Shown here: positions 24,843 through 36,419 of the stretch, piece by piece
Layout of the letters: each line of letters starts with the position of its first letter
Position numbering within the stretch: position 1 is the stretch's first letter
Origin: Megamerina dolium
Taxonomy: Eukaryota; Arthropoda; Insecta; Diptera; Megamerinidae
Assembly: GCA_963854835.1 (NCBI GenBank)
Contig: OY978529.1
Location: forward strand, 42,900,055-42,964,054
Reading direction: 5' to 3'
DNA length: 64,000 nucleotides
The notes under the pieces: model-generated
Database searches by the model: none
What the model saw: only the letters and a program-made list of their open reading frames with translations
Told to the model about the DNA's origin: nothing
Position numbers and translations under genes: made by a program

Positions 24843-24902
24843 CAGCTAAATGGTAAATTTTGAATTAGTCTGAAATTGAGTTTTCAGTTGAATTGATTGA
24901 AA

Positions 24903-25686
24903 ATGGCAAAATTATTTTCATTACTTCTTGCGAGTGCGCTCCTCTTAGTGGTATGTTTCTGTGTGAAGTTGACTTTAATTTCATTCGTTATTAATTATTT
25001 ATTTCATATGAATCTTTCAGCTGGTTCAAGCACGTCCAGAACCTGCATCATCTGAAGAAAATAAGGTAGACTCCTCGGAGGAAAAGTCTGGATTTGAAGG
25101 GCTAGGTAGTTTCTTCGCAGTACTTGGTTTCGAATCATTTCTATCGGAACAAATGGATAGTATTGTCGTACCAGTAGCAAAAGAACTTGTACCTATCTTT
25201 GAGAAAGTTATTCAGGAAGCAGAGAAAGTGACTCCACAAAGTGACGCCTTCAAAGTGAAGATTGCTAAGATAAAGACATTTATTGAAACTGAAAAGAAGA
25301 ATGACGATGATGAAGAATCATCGAACAGAAATGAACACTTTTTGAAATTAAACACCTTGTTCGAAAGATACAATGAATTGGATGAAAGCAACACCGATGA
25401 TGCGTTCTTTAAGAAAACATTGAAAGAAAACGGTATAGAAGAGGTAGCTAAAGAATTCCATTACCGCAAGGTCGTTTTTGCTCTCGATCTGTTACCAAAA
25501 TTAGAAAAAACGTTCGATACATTAAGAAAGGATTCACGCGTCAAAGACATCAAAGAAATCAAAGATATTCCAGGAGCAGAAAAGATTCATGAAAAGCTTG
25601 GTACTATGGATTTGAAGGAAAAGGAAGCTGCTGCGGTTGAGTTTATAAAAACGACTGTTTCAGAATCTAACGAGAAGGAAGAGTAA
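24903..25686 (+). CDS. secreted helical protein HS7 (unknown family)
   Basis: Function unknown. CDS is join(24903..24950,25021..25686), 237 residues. Signal exon MAKLFSLLLASALLLV (donor GTATGT), acceptor ATCTTTCAG, then LVQARPEPASSEEN. The acidic linker keeps two SSEE groups. The body is cysteine-free and has EAEKVTPQSDAFKVKIAK, then LDESNTDDAFFKKTLKENG and EFHYRKVVFALDLLPK. A short insertion, NDDDEESSN, is absent from HS8. It is a recent tandem duplicate of HS8: promoter, intron and most of the coding sequence are shared. A mariner relic begins only about 65 bp after the stop. Confidence 0.9.
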
Positions 25687-25744
25687 ATGCATATAAAATT
25701 AAATAAATTTAATTTAATAAATGTTTACAATTATTTGTTACAAT

Positions 25745-26790
25745 TAAAATCAGATTGAAGTTTTTTTAAAGGCTGCAAGGTTTTTCATGCAAATATTGCG
25801 ATCAATTCTAGATGCAATGTAATCTAAAAAACTGGGACAGTTGATTTTCACCAGGAACAGGTAGTAATCACTTGGTGCCAGGTCCAGACTATTAGGTGGA
25901 TGCATAATAACCACCCAACCAAGCTCCCGGAGCTTCTGGCGAGTCACTATCGATGTGTGTGGCCTGGCGTTTTCCTGATGGAACACAATTCCTCTCCTAT
26001 TGGCCAAAGCTGGCCGCTTCTGGGCAATTTTTTCCTTCAGACGTCCAATTGTTGACAGTACAGGTCCGAATTAAGAGTTTTGCGGTAGGGGAGCAGCTCA
26101 TAGTAGATGATTCTCTGCCAATTCCACCAAACAAATAGCAAAACCTTCCTGACCGTCAATCCTGGCTTGGCCACCGTTTGCGCCGGCTAACCGCGATTCC
26201 ACCATGACCGTTTTCACTTGACGTTGTCGTAAGTGACTCACTTTTCATCACCAGTAACCATCCGCTTCAGAAATGGATCGATTTTGTTGCGATTCAGCAG
26301 CGATTCGCAGATAGAAATTCGATCCATGAGATTTTTTTGCGTTAACTCGTGTGGCACCCATACATCGAGCTTCTTTTTGTATCCAGCCTTATTTAAATGG
26401 TTCCAAACGGTTGTTTGTGCAATGTTTAGCTCCTGGGAAATAGAAACAGTGCTTGCATGACGGTCAGACTCGACGATTTCCATTATTTTCGACAATTGAC
26501 ATTGCATCTTTGATATCAAAATTACCGGAACGGAATCGACGAAACCGAAATTGCACGTGATTGGCTGTTACAGTATCAGGACCATAGACACTATTCACAT
26601 TTTCAGCCGTCTGGCTTGCGTTTTCGACTTTATCGAAGAAAAACTGTAAAATATGGCGTATGGTGTCCATCTTTAACGCGTGCTCAAACAATACTGAGTC
26701 AAGCAATCACAAAACTGCCTAAAAAGTTTATTTAGTACGAAATCCTATCTTTCTAACGCCATCTAGCGTAACCCGATCACACTTATACAA
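25745..26790 (-). mobile_element. mariner element (mauritiana-like), near full length, inactive
   Basis: Antisense transposase pieces appear in order. The N-terminal part (HILQFFFDKVENASQTAE, then RFRRFRSGNFDIKD) is at 26706-26464. The middle (AQTTVWNHLNKAGYKKKL, WVPHELT, MVTGDEK) is at 26519-26238. The C-terminal part (VFHQENARPHTS, then LAPSDYYLF with the second catalytic Asp region) is at 26007-25750. Frameshifts and stops separate the parts, so no functional transposase can be made. A remnant of its left end is also found after HS8 (28380-28445). Confidence 0.85.
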
Positions 26791-26864
26791 TGCGAGATAC
26801 AGATTACTAAAACCATCTATTGGGAAAATAATGGATTTCTTTTTACTACACCTTATATTAAGGG

Positions 26865-27135
26865 AGTTGTAGCAAGTTAAACATTTTAAATATTCCGAGG
26901 TCAGTCACTTTGATGGGGTGACAATTGATCGATCACGCCCATTATCAATCCCATTGCCACCCTTGCCGAATGTCTGCAAATTTAGCCACCTGAGTATATT
27001 TTCTATTTCCAAATATAAAGAAATTGTTCGACTATAAGAGATTTGGGTTGAATGAAGAAGCTGTCAATGAAACTAACGTCTATTTTGGTGGCCTGGAAAA
27101 ATCGTAATACGTGCACTTGAAGGGCATAAAAAGTT
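26865..27135 (+). mobile_element. second diverged copy of the hairpin-ended element right part
   Basis: Near copy of 24200-24475 (GGGGTGACAATTGATCGATCACGCCC, then TCTATTTCCAAATATAAAGAAATTGTTCGACTA). It was duplicated along with the HS7/HS8 unit rather than inserted independently. Confidence 0.6.
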
Positions 27136-27385
27136 GGAGAAACCTTCAAGAAGTGCAATGAGCAAAAAAAGACTATGTTTCAATTTGCAGGAATTTATTG
27201 ACTCACTTACGTAATTTGGTATGCACGAATACACTAGAACATTATGTTAAAAGCAGAGTTAATTAGAAATTTGATCCGTAATAAAAGCATCATTATCAAA
27301 TTGCAGAGGTCATTTATGTTTTGTAGAATGTTCTTCTTTTCTTTTTACCATAAATATTACCTTCACCATGATTTTTATAAATATT

Positions 27386-27513
27386 GATAAGAGTATATTA
27401 TATAATAAGCTTTTATGAAATATATATTATATAATCAGTCTCGATTCGTCTAATGAAATGTGTTTATTAACGATAGTTATTGCATTCGATGATCATCCAC
27501 ATAATATAAAAGG
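27386..27513 (+). promoter_or_regulatory. HS8 promoter: GATAAGA and TATAAAAGG
   Basis: GATAAGA at 27386-27392 and TATAAAAGG at 27505-27513. Same spacing as HS7 within one base. Confidence 0.6.
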
Positions 27514-27573
27514 CAGCTAAATGGTAAATTTTGAATTAGTCTGCAATTGAGTTTTCAGTTGAATTGATTGAAA

Positions 27574-28312
27574 ATGGCAAAATTCATTTCATTACTTCTT
27601 GCAAGTGCGCTTCTCTTAGTGGTATGTTTCTGTGTGAAGTTGACTTGAATTTGATTCGTTATTAATTATTTATTTCATATGAATCTTTCAGCTGGTTCAA
27701 GCACGTCCAGAACCTGCATCATCTGAAGAAAATAATGTAGGGCTAGGTAGCTTATTGGCAGGACTTCGTTTAGAATCATTTCTATCAGAACAAATGGATA
27801 GTATTGTCGTACCAGTAGTAAAAAAACTTGTACCTATCTTTGAGAAAGTTATTCAGGAAGCAGAGAAAGTGACTCCACAAAGTGACGCCTTCAAAGTGAA
27901 GATTGCTAAGCTAACGACATTTATTGAAACTGAAAAGAAGAATGACGAATCATCGAACAGAAATGAACAGTTTTTGAAATTAAACAACTTGTTCGAAAGA
28001 TACAACGAATTGGATGAAAGCAACACCGATGATGAGTTCTTTAAGAAAGCATTGAAAGAAAACGGTATGGAAGAGGTAGCTAAAGAATTCCATTACCGCA
28101 AGGTTGTTTTTGCTCTCGATCTGTTACCAAAAATAGAAACATTTTACGATACATTAAGAAAGGATTCACCCGCCAAAGATATCCAAGATTTCAAAGATGT
28201 TCCAGAAGCAGAAAAGATTCATGAAAAGCTTAGTACTCTGGACTTGACGGAAAAGGAAGCTGCTGCGGTTGTGTATATGGAGATTGTTGTTTCTAACAAG
28301 AAGAATGAGTAA
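27574..28312 (+). CDS. secreted helical protein HS8 (unknown family, recent duplicate of HS7)
   Basis: Function unknown. CDS is join(27574..27621,27692..28312), 222 residues. Signal exon MAKFISLLLASALLLV, then LVQARPEPASSEENNVG. Compared with HS7, a block of 13 codons carrying the second SSEE group is missing from the linker, and the charged insertion near residue 105 is shorter. The C-terminus is rewritten (MEIVVSNKKNE in place of IKTTVSESNEKEE). Core family blocks are kept (VTPQSDAFKVKIAKL, LDESNTDDEFFKKALKENG, FHYRKVVFALDLLPK). The reading frame is intact, so the gene looks functional. Confidence 0.9.
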
Positions 28313-28743
28313 ATGCATATAAAATTAATTAAATTAAATTTAATAAATGTTTACAATTATTTGTTACAATTAATATTAGAGTGAATTTTTTTTTTTAAGT
28401 TTGCATGGTTTTTCATCCAGATTGTGCATTTAATTCTAGATATAATGTGATCTTTGGAGTATATGATATATATATACATATATGTACTATTGTATTTTTA
28501 ATACCCAGCATTCATATCAATTTCTAAATATTCCCATTTTAACTAATCATGTCGATGGGTACTAGAATTAGCCTTGACTTAATGACCTCTCTCTTGATAA
28601 CGCACAATTTGGCGACTATTTTATGTATTGATTGTAGTTTAAAAAAAAAGAAAAAATTACTGATTTTTCTTTGTACTCTTTGAAATGAAGCATCTGCTCA
28701 ATGAGTTACAACAAAGATTTCATCTAAGTTAGGCTTATACTTA

Positions 28744-29462
28744 TACGAGGTCAATCCCAGAACTACCCGACCTGACATATAGATGGCGGTAGTGGTTTGA
28801 AAAAAATTACTTTGATGAAAAGTGGCAACCTTATAAAACATATGTTTTAAGTTTCATGGCGCCACGTTGTTTAGTTTTTTTTTTTTTTTTGGAGCCATCG
28901 AAAGTTAACGACCTCAGTGAATTTGTAAACATGGGAAAAAAATTGGTCACCGTTATGTAATTCAATACTTTCATTTGAAAAATCTCAGTCCAACGAATAT
29001 TAAAGCCGAATTAGATTCTACTCTGGGGGAGTCTGCTCCTTCGGTTACGACCATAAAATATTGGGTGGCAGAGTTTAAACGAGGTCGTGCGAGCTGCCAT
29101 GATCGCCGGCTGAACTAGGTGCGTGACCTAGGTGAAATTACAGGCATTTCAAAAAGTGCTATACGAGTACATCGTATATTGACCGAAAATTTGGAGATGA
29201 AAAAGCTGTGTGCAAGATGGGTGCCGCGTTTTCTCACCATAGAACAAAAACACCAGTTCACACATCCGATTTGAAGTCTGCGGTAGATGGCTATTGTAAT
29301 GAGCTAGACAATTCATACTATAAACAGGGTATCGAAGCTATAGAATATCGCTGGGAAAAGTGTACAGAGCTAAAAGGAGATTATGTTGAGAAATAAAGAA
29401 AAATTTTCCCAAATTTGTTGTGTTTTCTTTGTTAGCTCGGGTAGTTCTGGAACCGCCTCGTA
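28744..29462 (+). mobile_element. mariner-family element with inverted termini, deletion derivative
   Basis: Left end TACGAGGTCAATCCCAGAAC and right end GTTCTGGAACCGCCTCGTA form imperfect inverted repeats of about 27 bp with a shared CCAGAACTACCCGA core. The interior has a mariner N-terminal region on this strand: NLSPTNIKAELDSTLGES, then TTIKYWVAEFKRGRASCHD and ISKSAIRVHRIL. It then jumps to the extreme C-terminus (YYKQGIEAIEYRWEKC). The catalytic middle is lost. Confidence 0.8.
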
Positions 29463-29916
29463 TATGAACTCTATTAAATTAATTGCCTACTGTGGAAGTT
29501 AAATGGCTAATTAGATATTAATTGATATTTTTTATAAGACGAGTGCTATTTTGGTCATGCAAAATTATTATCCTTTTTTCGTGGAATTTGTAGCACAAAT
29601 AATTGGCACGTAACTATTTTTGATAATCCACAAATTCATAATGCTCGCTAAAACTAAAACAAACAAAATTATCCGAAGAAATAAAATTAGATTAAATGAA
29701 AACATCCGAATGTTTTGAAATCCGTAAGTTTGTATACACGAGTACACTGATTATATTCTAAAACATAATATTAAAGCATAATTAATTTAGAATTCGACTC
29801 TTAGAAAGAATTATTATCAAATGGAAGAGGTCATTGAAGTTTCTGATTTTTGGAATGTATTTGTTTTTATTTTATATTTGCTTACGTCACCTTCACCGTG
29901 ATTTTTCATGAATGAT

Positions 29917-30040
29917 GATAAGAATGTGTACAATAAGAAAACCCATTTCATATTCGTATAATCAGTCTCGATTCGTCTAATGGCAAATGTTTAGTAACAA
30001 TAACTAGTAAATTCGATTGTCATCCGCATAATATAAAAGT
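29917..30040 (+). promoter_or_regulatory. HS9 promoter: GATAAGA and TATAAAAGT
   Basis: GATAAGA at 29917-29923 and TATAAAAGT at 30032-30040. The intervening ATTCGTCTAATG block is kept. Confidence 0.6.
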
Positions 30041-30100
30041 CAGCTAAATGAACAATTTTGATTTAGTCTGGAATTAAGTTTTCGGGTGAATTGATTGAAA

Positions 30101-30893
30101 ATGGCAAAATTCTTCTCACTTCTACTTGCGAGTGCGCTCCTCTTAGTGGTGTGTGTTCTGTGTGAAATTTGTTTTAATTGAAATTCATTATTAATTATCT
30201 ATGTATTTCTTATTATTTCTTCAGCTGGCTCAAGCACGTCCAGAACCTGCTTCATCTGAAGAAAATAAGGTTCAATCCTCGGAGGAGTCGGACTCCGGAG
30301 TGGATGATCTAGATATCTTTTTCGCATCTGTCGGTTTAGATTCATTTGTAAAAGAACAAGTGAACGCTGTTGTTTTACCAGTAGTAAAAGTGCTTAGACC
30401 GATTGTTGAAAAAGTTATTCAGGAAGCAGAGAAAGTGTCGCCGCAAAGTGTTGTCTTCAAAGAGAGGATTGCTCAACTAAACGAATTTATTGAAACTGAA
30501 AAGAAGAACGACGAATCTACAGAGGTCGACAGAAGTCAACTCTTTTTAGATTTAGACAATTTTTTCAAATACAACGAATTGGATGATACCAACCCCGATG
30601 ATGCATTCTTTAAGAAGACATTGAAAGAAAACGGTATCGAAGAGATAGCTAAGGAATTCCATTATCGCAGGGTCGTCTTTGCTCTCAATCTATTCCCTAA
30701 AGTAGAAAGATTTCTCGATTTATTAAGAAAGAATCCACCCGAAGAAGCTAAAGAAATACCAACAGCAGAACAGATTCATGAAAAGTTTGCCTCTTTGGAT
30801 TTGGACAAAAAGGAAGCTGCTCTGATTCAGATTGTAAAAGCGGCAAATACAGAATGTAATAAGAAAAAAGAGGAAAAGAATGAAACAAATTAA
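30101..30893 (+). CDS. secreted helical protein HS9 (unknown family)
   Basis: Function unknown. CDS is join(30101..30148,30225..30893), 238 residues, the longest of the array. Signal exon MAKFFSLLLASALLLV (donor GTGTGT); exon 2 starts LAQARPEPASSEENKV. The acidic linker is the strongest in the family: SSEENKVQSSEESDSGVDD. The body matches HS6 (EAEKVSPQSVVFKERIAQL, LDDTNPDDAFFKKTLKENG, FHYRRVVFALNLFPK). One residue is deleted before the FKYNEL block relative to HS6. The tail is Lys/Glu-rich and carries the only cysteine. Confidence 0.9.
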
Positions 30894-31383
30894 ATATACT
30901 TACTGTTGTTATATGTAATCAAAAATAACGAATTTGAAATTGTTTAAATTTTGTAATTATTGAAATAATCTTTCAATCGAAGAATCTATCGATTTGGAAA
31001 AAAGACAGCTTTTCGGTTGTTTTTTTTTTCAGGATCTATTAAAGAGAAGCACATATAATTGTAATAACAAAATGAAAAACCTAAAAGTAATTGCATATTT
31101 AGTACATAAAATTGTACTAACTTTCTAAGCATTTACTTTAGGAAAAGTTAAGTTAAGTACGATCCTAAAAGTATGCACCCTTTTTTTGCACAATGCAGCA
31201 GAATTTTTATCGAAAATAAAAATTTTTGTGCCAATTATCAAAACACTCTTTTCAACATTTTCCAAGAATATTCGAGATGGGCAAAAATGTTGAAATTTTT
31301 GGGAAATTTTTGCAAATCAATTCTTTTGCTACATTTTCACACATAATTCCAAAACTAATATAAAATTCAGATTTTTATATAAT

Positions 31384-31866
31384 AGCCGCATTCTTTTATA
31401 CGCGAGTTGCAAAAGAACACTGACTTATTTGCCAAAGTACATGCAAAGCAACAACAAAAATAAGCGACATCGTCTATTTTAACCGAGTTCAATTGAAGTT
31501 GTTTAAATTTTAATCGACCTGAGTTATAGTGATGGAAAGTAAAAAAACAGCACTATTGCGAATAGACGACTGGAATGTACTTGGGAAATTTCAACAACAC
31601 GTCAAATTATTGTAAATATAAACAAAAATAAGCATAATAAAGCAAGTGCAAATAAAAATTGATTTTAAATAAACGAATATATTTACCACAGATTCCACAG
31701 AATTGTTTCTTTTTTATTTTTATTTTGTTTATAAATTTCACGAACAACCATATATGTATACCACCAGCGTTGCTAAGTAACTAAAGGGAAATTATATTCA
31801 AGTAAAAGGGAAGTTATATGTGAGTTCAAGTTATTTTGCAACTCGCTTACAAAAGAATGCAGCCAA
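31384..31866. mobile_element. MITE-like element with about 30-bp inverted ends
   Basis: Left end GCCGCATTCTTTTATACGCG then AGTTGCAAAA is matched in reverse near 31834-31865 (TTTTGCAACTCGC, TTACAAAAGAATGCAGCC), with about four mismatches over 30 bp. The 480-bp interior has no transposase. Class is not decidable and no clear target duplication is seen. Confidence 0.65.
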
Positions 31867-32218
31867 TATTCGAATAGAAAGGAGAATTTTATTTGCAGTG
31901 TAACGTTGTTTGCTTCTTCTTCACATTCATCTACACATTGCAAATCTAAAATTTCGAATCGTACTACTCTTTAAATAAATCGCAATGAAAATGATAAGGT
32001 TATTTCGGTAAGTAGGTATTCATAGATATCGTATAGCATTCCATTCAATTCTATATTATCAAGAATTTCAAAAATACTCATTAGTATAGGAAGTGAATTT
32101 GAAATAAAATTCACTAATTAAAAACAAACATAAAAACAATGAAATACCAAAAAAAAAAAAAAAATAAATACTAAGCTCATATTAAATATTTCATTCAAAA
32201 CAAACAAAAAATTATAAT

Positions 32219-33167
32219 CTCCTTACAGTCGGCTGGGGCCGACCAAATTATACCCTGCATATGTAGATTTATATATAAAAAGGTTACTTGAATATCCATC
32301 TTTTTCTTTTATTTCCACTTTTCGAGAAACAATTTTTGCATATACGACTAATTTACACACGAAATATGGTGACTGACGAAGTACTTTGTATGTTATGAGG
32401 GTTGAAAAAGGGATAATTTAAAGGACTTTCAGATAATTTCGAGGCTTAGTATGGGAGCTATATAAAAAGTGGGCGTGGCTTACCTATTTCTTGTAAATCC
32501 AATTAATTTTTCAATATTAATCCACACCTTAAATTTGGTTGTCCTACGTTGAATAGTTTGTAAGTTATGGCGGTTAACATTTTTGTTTAATTTCCTCAAC
32601 TTTGTATGGGAGCCCCAAGAAAGAGTGGGCCTGGCACACTGATTTTTTGCCAGATTATTTCCGACTACCATATTAACCTAAATATTAATTATGATTGTTC
32701 TAGACGGAAGGATGCAGAAATTACAGCTATTTCAATTTAAATGAAATTCGGTCATTTTGTATGGGAGCTACTATAAAAAGTAGTCGTGGCTCGCCCATTT
32801 CTGGCAAGGTTATGTAGTAGTATAATGTGACTCTATGTGCCAAATATTGTTGTCCCAGGAGGTGTATTAAGTAAGTTACAGCAAGTTAAAGATTTTGAAA
32901 ATTCCGAGGTTAGTCGCTTTGAATGCTTGGTGTGAGCGTGGCTATTGACGATCATACCCAATATCAATCCCCACCGTACCCTTGGATCATAGGTTACTTG
33001 TGCCAAATTTCGTCGAAATAGCTCAATATTTACTCAAGTTATCGTGCGAACCAGCCAGGTGACAGACAGACGGACGGACGGACGGACGGACGGACATCGT
33101 TAAATCGAAAATTTAAGCGACGCTGATCACGAATATATATCTATGTCTATATCGCCGGAGATAGTAA
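32219..33167 (+). mobile_element. third copy of the hairpin-ended element
   Basis: Begins CTCCTTACAGTCGGC with the same hairpin and TATACCCTGCATATG, and has units at about 32450, 32600 and 32755. It then has CCGTACCCTTGGATCATAGG, a GACG microsatellite, and GATCACGAATATATATC. It is cut off at GCCGGAGATA, about 90 bp before the end seen in the copy at 18690. Confidence 0.75.
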
Positions 33168-33169
33168 AA

Positions 33170-35410
33170 TAGTTAGAACTGATAAACCATGCTGAGGGGT
33201 CGATAAATATACGCAAAAATATATTTACCGTAAGCATGTTTGCTCAAATATATTTCGATCATTCAAATTTAGGATTTCTTATGAATGCATTTGGATGTGC
33301 CTTCTCTTAAAACAGTAATGAAAATCTTATATAATCTTTTTATACATCTACTGATTAGAATTATATTACATATGTACCATATTGTATATAAATATTTCCA
33401 TCACCGTGAAATTTGTTTGTCATTTAATTGCTTGGAATAATACAAAAAGATTACAAAATTGTCTAATAATGGAATAAAATAGTGCTAGTTTCAAAAATAT
33501 GAGGTCACAATGTCATCGTACAATAATTACTAAATATGTATGCTTAATTAGAGACTCGCTTTTGTGATTTATTAAATTGATTAATTTTGTTTTTTTTTTT
33601 TTTATTTTATTTAAAATCATATTTTATTACAGCAAAATGTTGCTTTGTAAATACCAGATCTGTAAAAGTGTGAATTCATTATCCCTTTTCATTCTGTTAT
33701 ATGCATTTTCACACATTTGAATTACCTTTTTCCTAGCATTCAGCGTATGAAGTCTTTAGGCTGATCAAAGAAATTCACGAATTGCAATACCTAAAGAATT
33801 TACACTGAATTGATATTTTAACGATGGCTACAGTCTCAAAAGAACGACAATAAGAATAACATTAATGTATGTTAACATTAATGTTAATGATAACATTACA
33901 GCGTTTTTATTCGACTCGATGCGAATAAACAACATAAATTATTACAGAGTTGACAATAATAATAATACTGAATGCATTCATCATAACTTTTAAGCCTATC
34001 TGGAATTGAACTGGTATTTTTTTTTTATATAGTTTTTAAATGAATTATGGTTGAGTGAATTCTGAAATGATTCAATTCTTTTACAGCTCTGGCAAATACT
34101 AACATACATACACTATATTTCTAACGAACATATATTATTTCTATTCGAAATCGTAGTTTTTGCAAAATATTATTTTGAAAAATCAATAAGAAACAGGAAA
34201 TTTATAGTCTCGGAAGATCAGCGACAAAACTGATAAATTTGAGCGTTCTGTTTAAAATCTAAATTCAGCAAAACTTGGCATTTCTAATGCGATCAGCGCC
34301 TTAAGTGCTCAACTTTACACCGTTCCAACGTGAATGGTACATGCGCCCACAATTTTTTCCTGTAAATATCACAAAAACCCCATAATCCGGACCTGCTAAA
34401 ATCCAATTAGAGTCTTGCAAAAGGGGCTAAATGCTCGAATGCTCGATAAGATCTTCCCCTGAAGGAAATGTCGATAGTAAAACTCTACTAATCCGCTATT
34501 GACTTTGACACCAGTACTAGTGACCAATTATACCCCAGGCAATACATTAAACATTTAACATATGAGAGAATTCACTAGTGCACTAGGAACTATTTGTTAT
34601 GGAACCACTTGGAGATATTGAAACCAGTGATTCACTACTACATTTTAATACAAAATTGATTGCTTATTCACTAGTCTTTTGAAAATTTTTCTTTTTTGCT
34701 CATAATATCACTCACTTTTCTTTACTTTTTTATAAAAAGAACTTTAACTTGCATTCAGTCACGTGTACTCTTATTTTCACCAAAACAAGATAAAACAATA
34801 AAAAAAATTAGCTTTGAAGCTGTCAAAAATTTCTCTACCCATCAAAGGCAAAGTAAAAAGTGTAGATGCTTTGTTGATAATGTCACCAAAAAGTCATCCA
34901 AAATAGACGACAAAAGTGGTGACTTAGAGACACTTTACCCCAAGCTTCCTTCAGGGTCTATACGCTGTATAAGTGTATAGAGAATAGGGTACTCATACGT
35001 TTGCCAATTAGAAGACATTATTGAGATTAGAAAATATCTCATAATACCAACACATACACATATTAAAGCAAATTCTTGCGAATAACAGATTCGACTTTCA
35101 AATATCACCTAAAGAAGGAAGGCAAGCAAAGTAAAATTAGGTGAGTACGTATAAAATCCAATTGCCGAAACGAATACAAGGCCAACCAAAATTTTTAAAC
35201 TGAAATAATTAGAAAAGATTGCATCAGTTTATCAAATAATACCTACAGGTTGTAACCTATGGCATAACTTATGAAGTAATTCACTAAAATATGAAATGGT
35301 ATATTGACACATAAATTGAAGAACTACTCTTAATTGTTATCAATTTTTTATAATAACCTTGAGTTTTTATTTTGTTGCTATTTTGGTTAGCATTTCATTT
35401 GCTTCAGAGA
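33170..35410. other. intergenic DNA between HS9 and HS10
   Basis: No gene, RNA or clear mobile element is seen. TTCACTAGT-type words recur near 34570 and 34670. An ORF at 34696 has no start context or family similarity. Confidence 0.35.
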
Positions 35411-35419
35411 CATGGAAAC

Positions 35420-35524
35420 GATAAGAAGATGTTCAATTTTTTATGATAAGTATGTAAAAAAATATTCAAATAACATATATAATATATTCGTACAAGAAAA
35501 TAATCAGGTGCTCATTATAAAAGG
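35420..35524 (+). promoter_or_regulatory. HS10 promoter: GATAAGA and TATAAAAGG
   Basis: GATAAGA at 35420-35426 with a second ATGATAAG close by (about 35444), and TATAAAAGG at 35516-35524, 77 bp before the ATG. Confidence 0.6.
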
Positions 35525-35600
35525 CGTTGAAAAAGCAATAATCCTCATCAGTCCAAAGCAGCATCTTGTCCAGCTAACTGTCCGAGAATCTGTTTGAAAA

Positions 35601-36377
35601 ATGGCAAAAATCTTTACATTCTTATTTGCTACAGCACTTTTATTTGCAGTAAGTACTTACATCAATATTGCATGGTATATGTAAAAGTAATATATGTTAA
35701 TTCTTTTTTTTTTCCATCAGCTTGCACAGGCACGTCCTGCAGCCGAAAGCAGTTCAGAAATTACCTTAGAAGAGGTTAAAAATGGACTAACAGAACTTGT
35801 ATTAGGTCTTGACTGGTTGCAATATACAATTAAAGAAATTGGCGATGTATCACTTCATATGCTGTTAACTGTGGAACCAATCATTCAAGACGTTGTAAAA
35901 GATTTAGCAACTTATGAGCCAAAGAATGCTGCATTTAAACATAAGATTGCCAAGCTTGCCGAATTCTCGAAGAAGGTGGAAGAATTATCCGAGCTAGAGG
36001 CTGTGCTTAAATCCGACGATATTTGGATGGAATTGGAAGAATTCTTAGAAAAATATCATGCATTAGATGAATCAAATCCTGACGATGCACACCTAAAGAA
36101 AACTTTGATTAAGCATGGCATTAAAAAGGCAATTGAAGAGTTCTATCATCGCAAGATCGTTTTCGCATTAAACCTTCGTACAAAAATATACGTTCAACTT
36201 CGTGACGCCGAAGATAATAAGGATAATAAAGCCTTACAATCATTCTCAGCTGATTTGAAGAGTACTTACAAAGAACTTGTTGAGGCCGATGCCGATCAAT
36301 TGGCTCATCTTGCATATAAAACAATTAAAGCAGTTGTTGCTGCAAACAAGGAGTTGGAAGCAAAAATGAAGGAATAA
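35601..36377 (+). CDS. secreted helical protein HS10 (unknown family, last of the array)
   Basis: Function unknown. CDS is join(35601..35648,35721..36377), 234 residues. Signal exon MAKIFTFLFATALLFA (donor GTAAGT), acceptor TCCATCAG, then LAQARPAAESSSE. The cysteine-free helical body has YEPKNAAFKHKIAKLAEF, LDESNPDDAHLKKTLIKHG and FYHRKIVFALNLRTK, so the family motifs are clear though diverged. It is closer to HS5 than to HS6-HS9 in having a longer C-terminal helical part without the DLPTAEQIHEK block. Poly(A) signal at 36405-36410. Confidence 0.88.
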
Positions 36378-36419
36378 TAGACTGGTCAATTCGAATTGAA
36401 TAATAATAAATTGATACTT

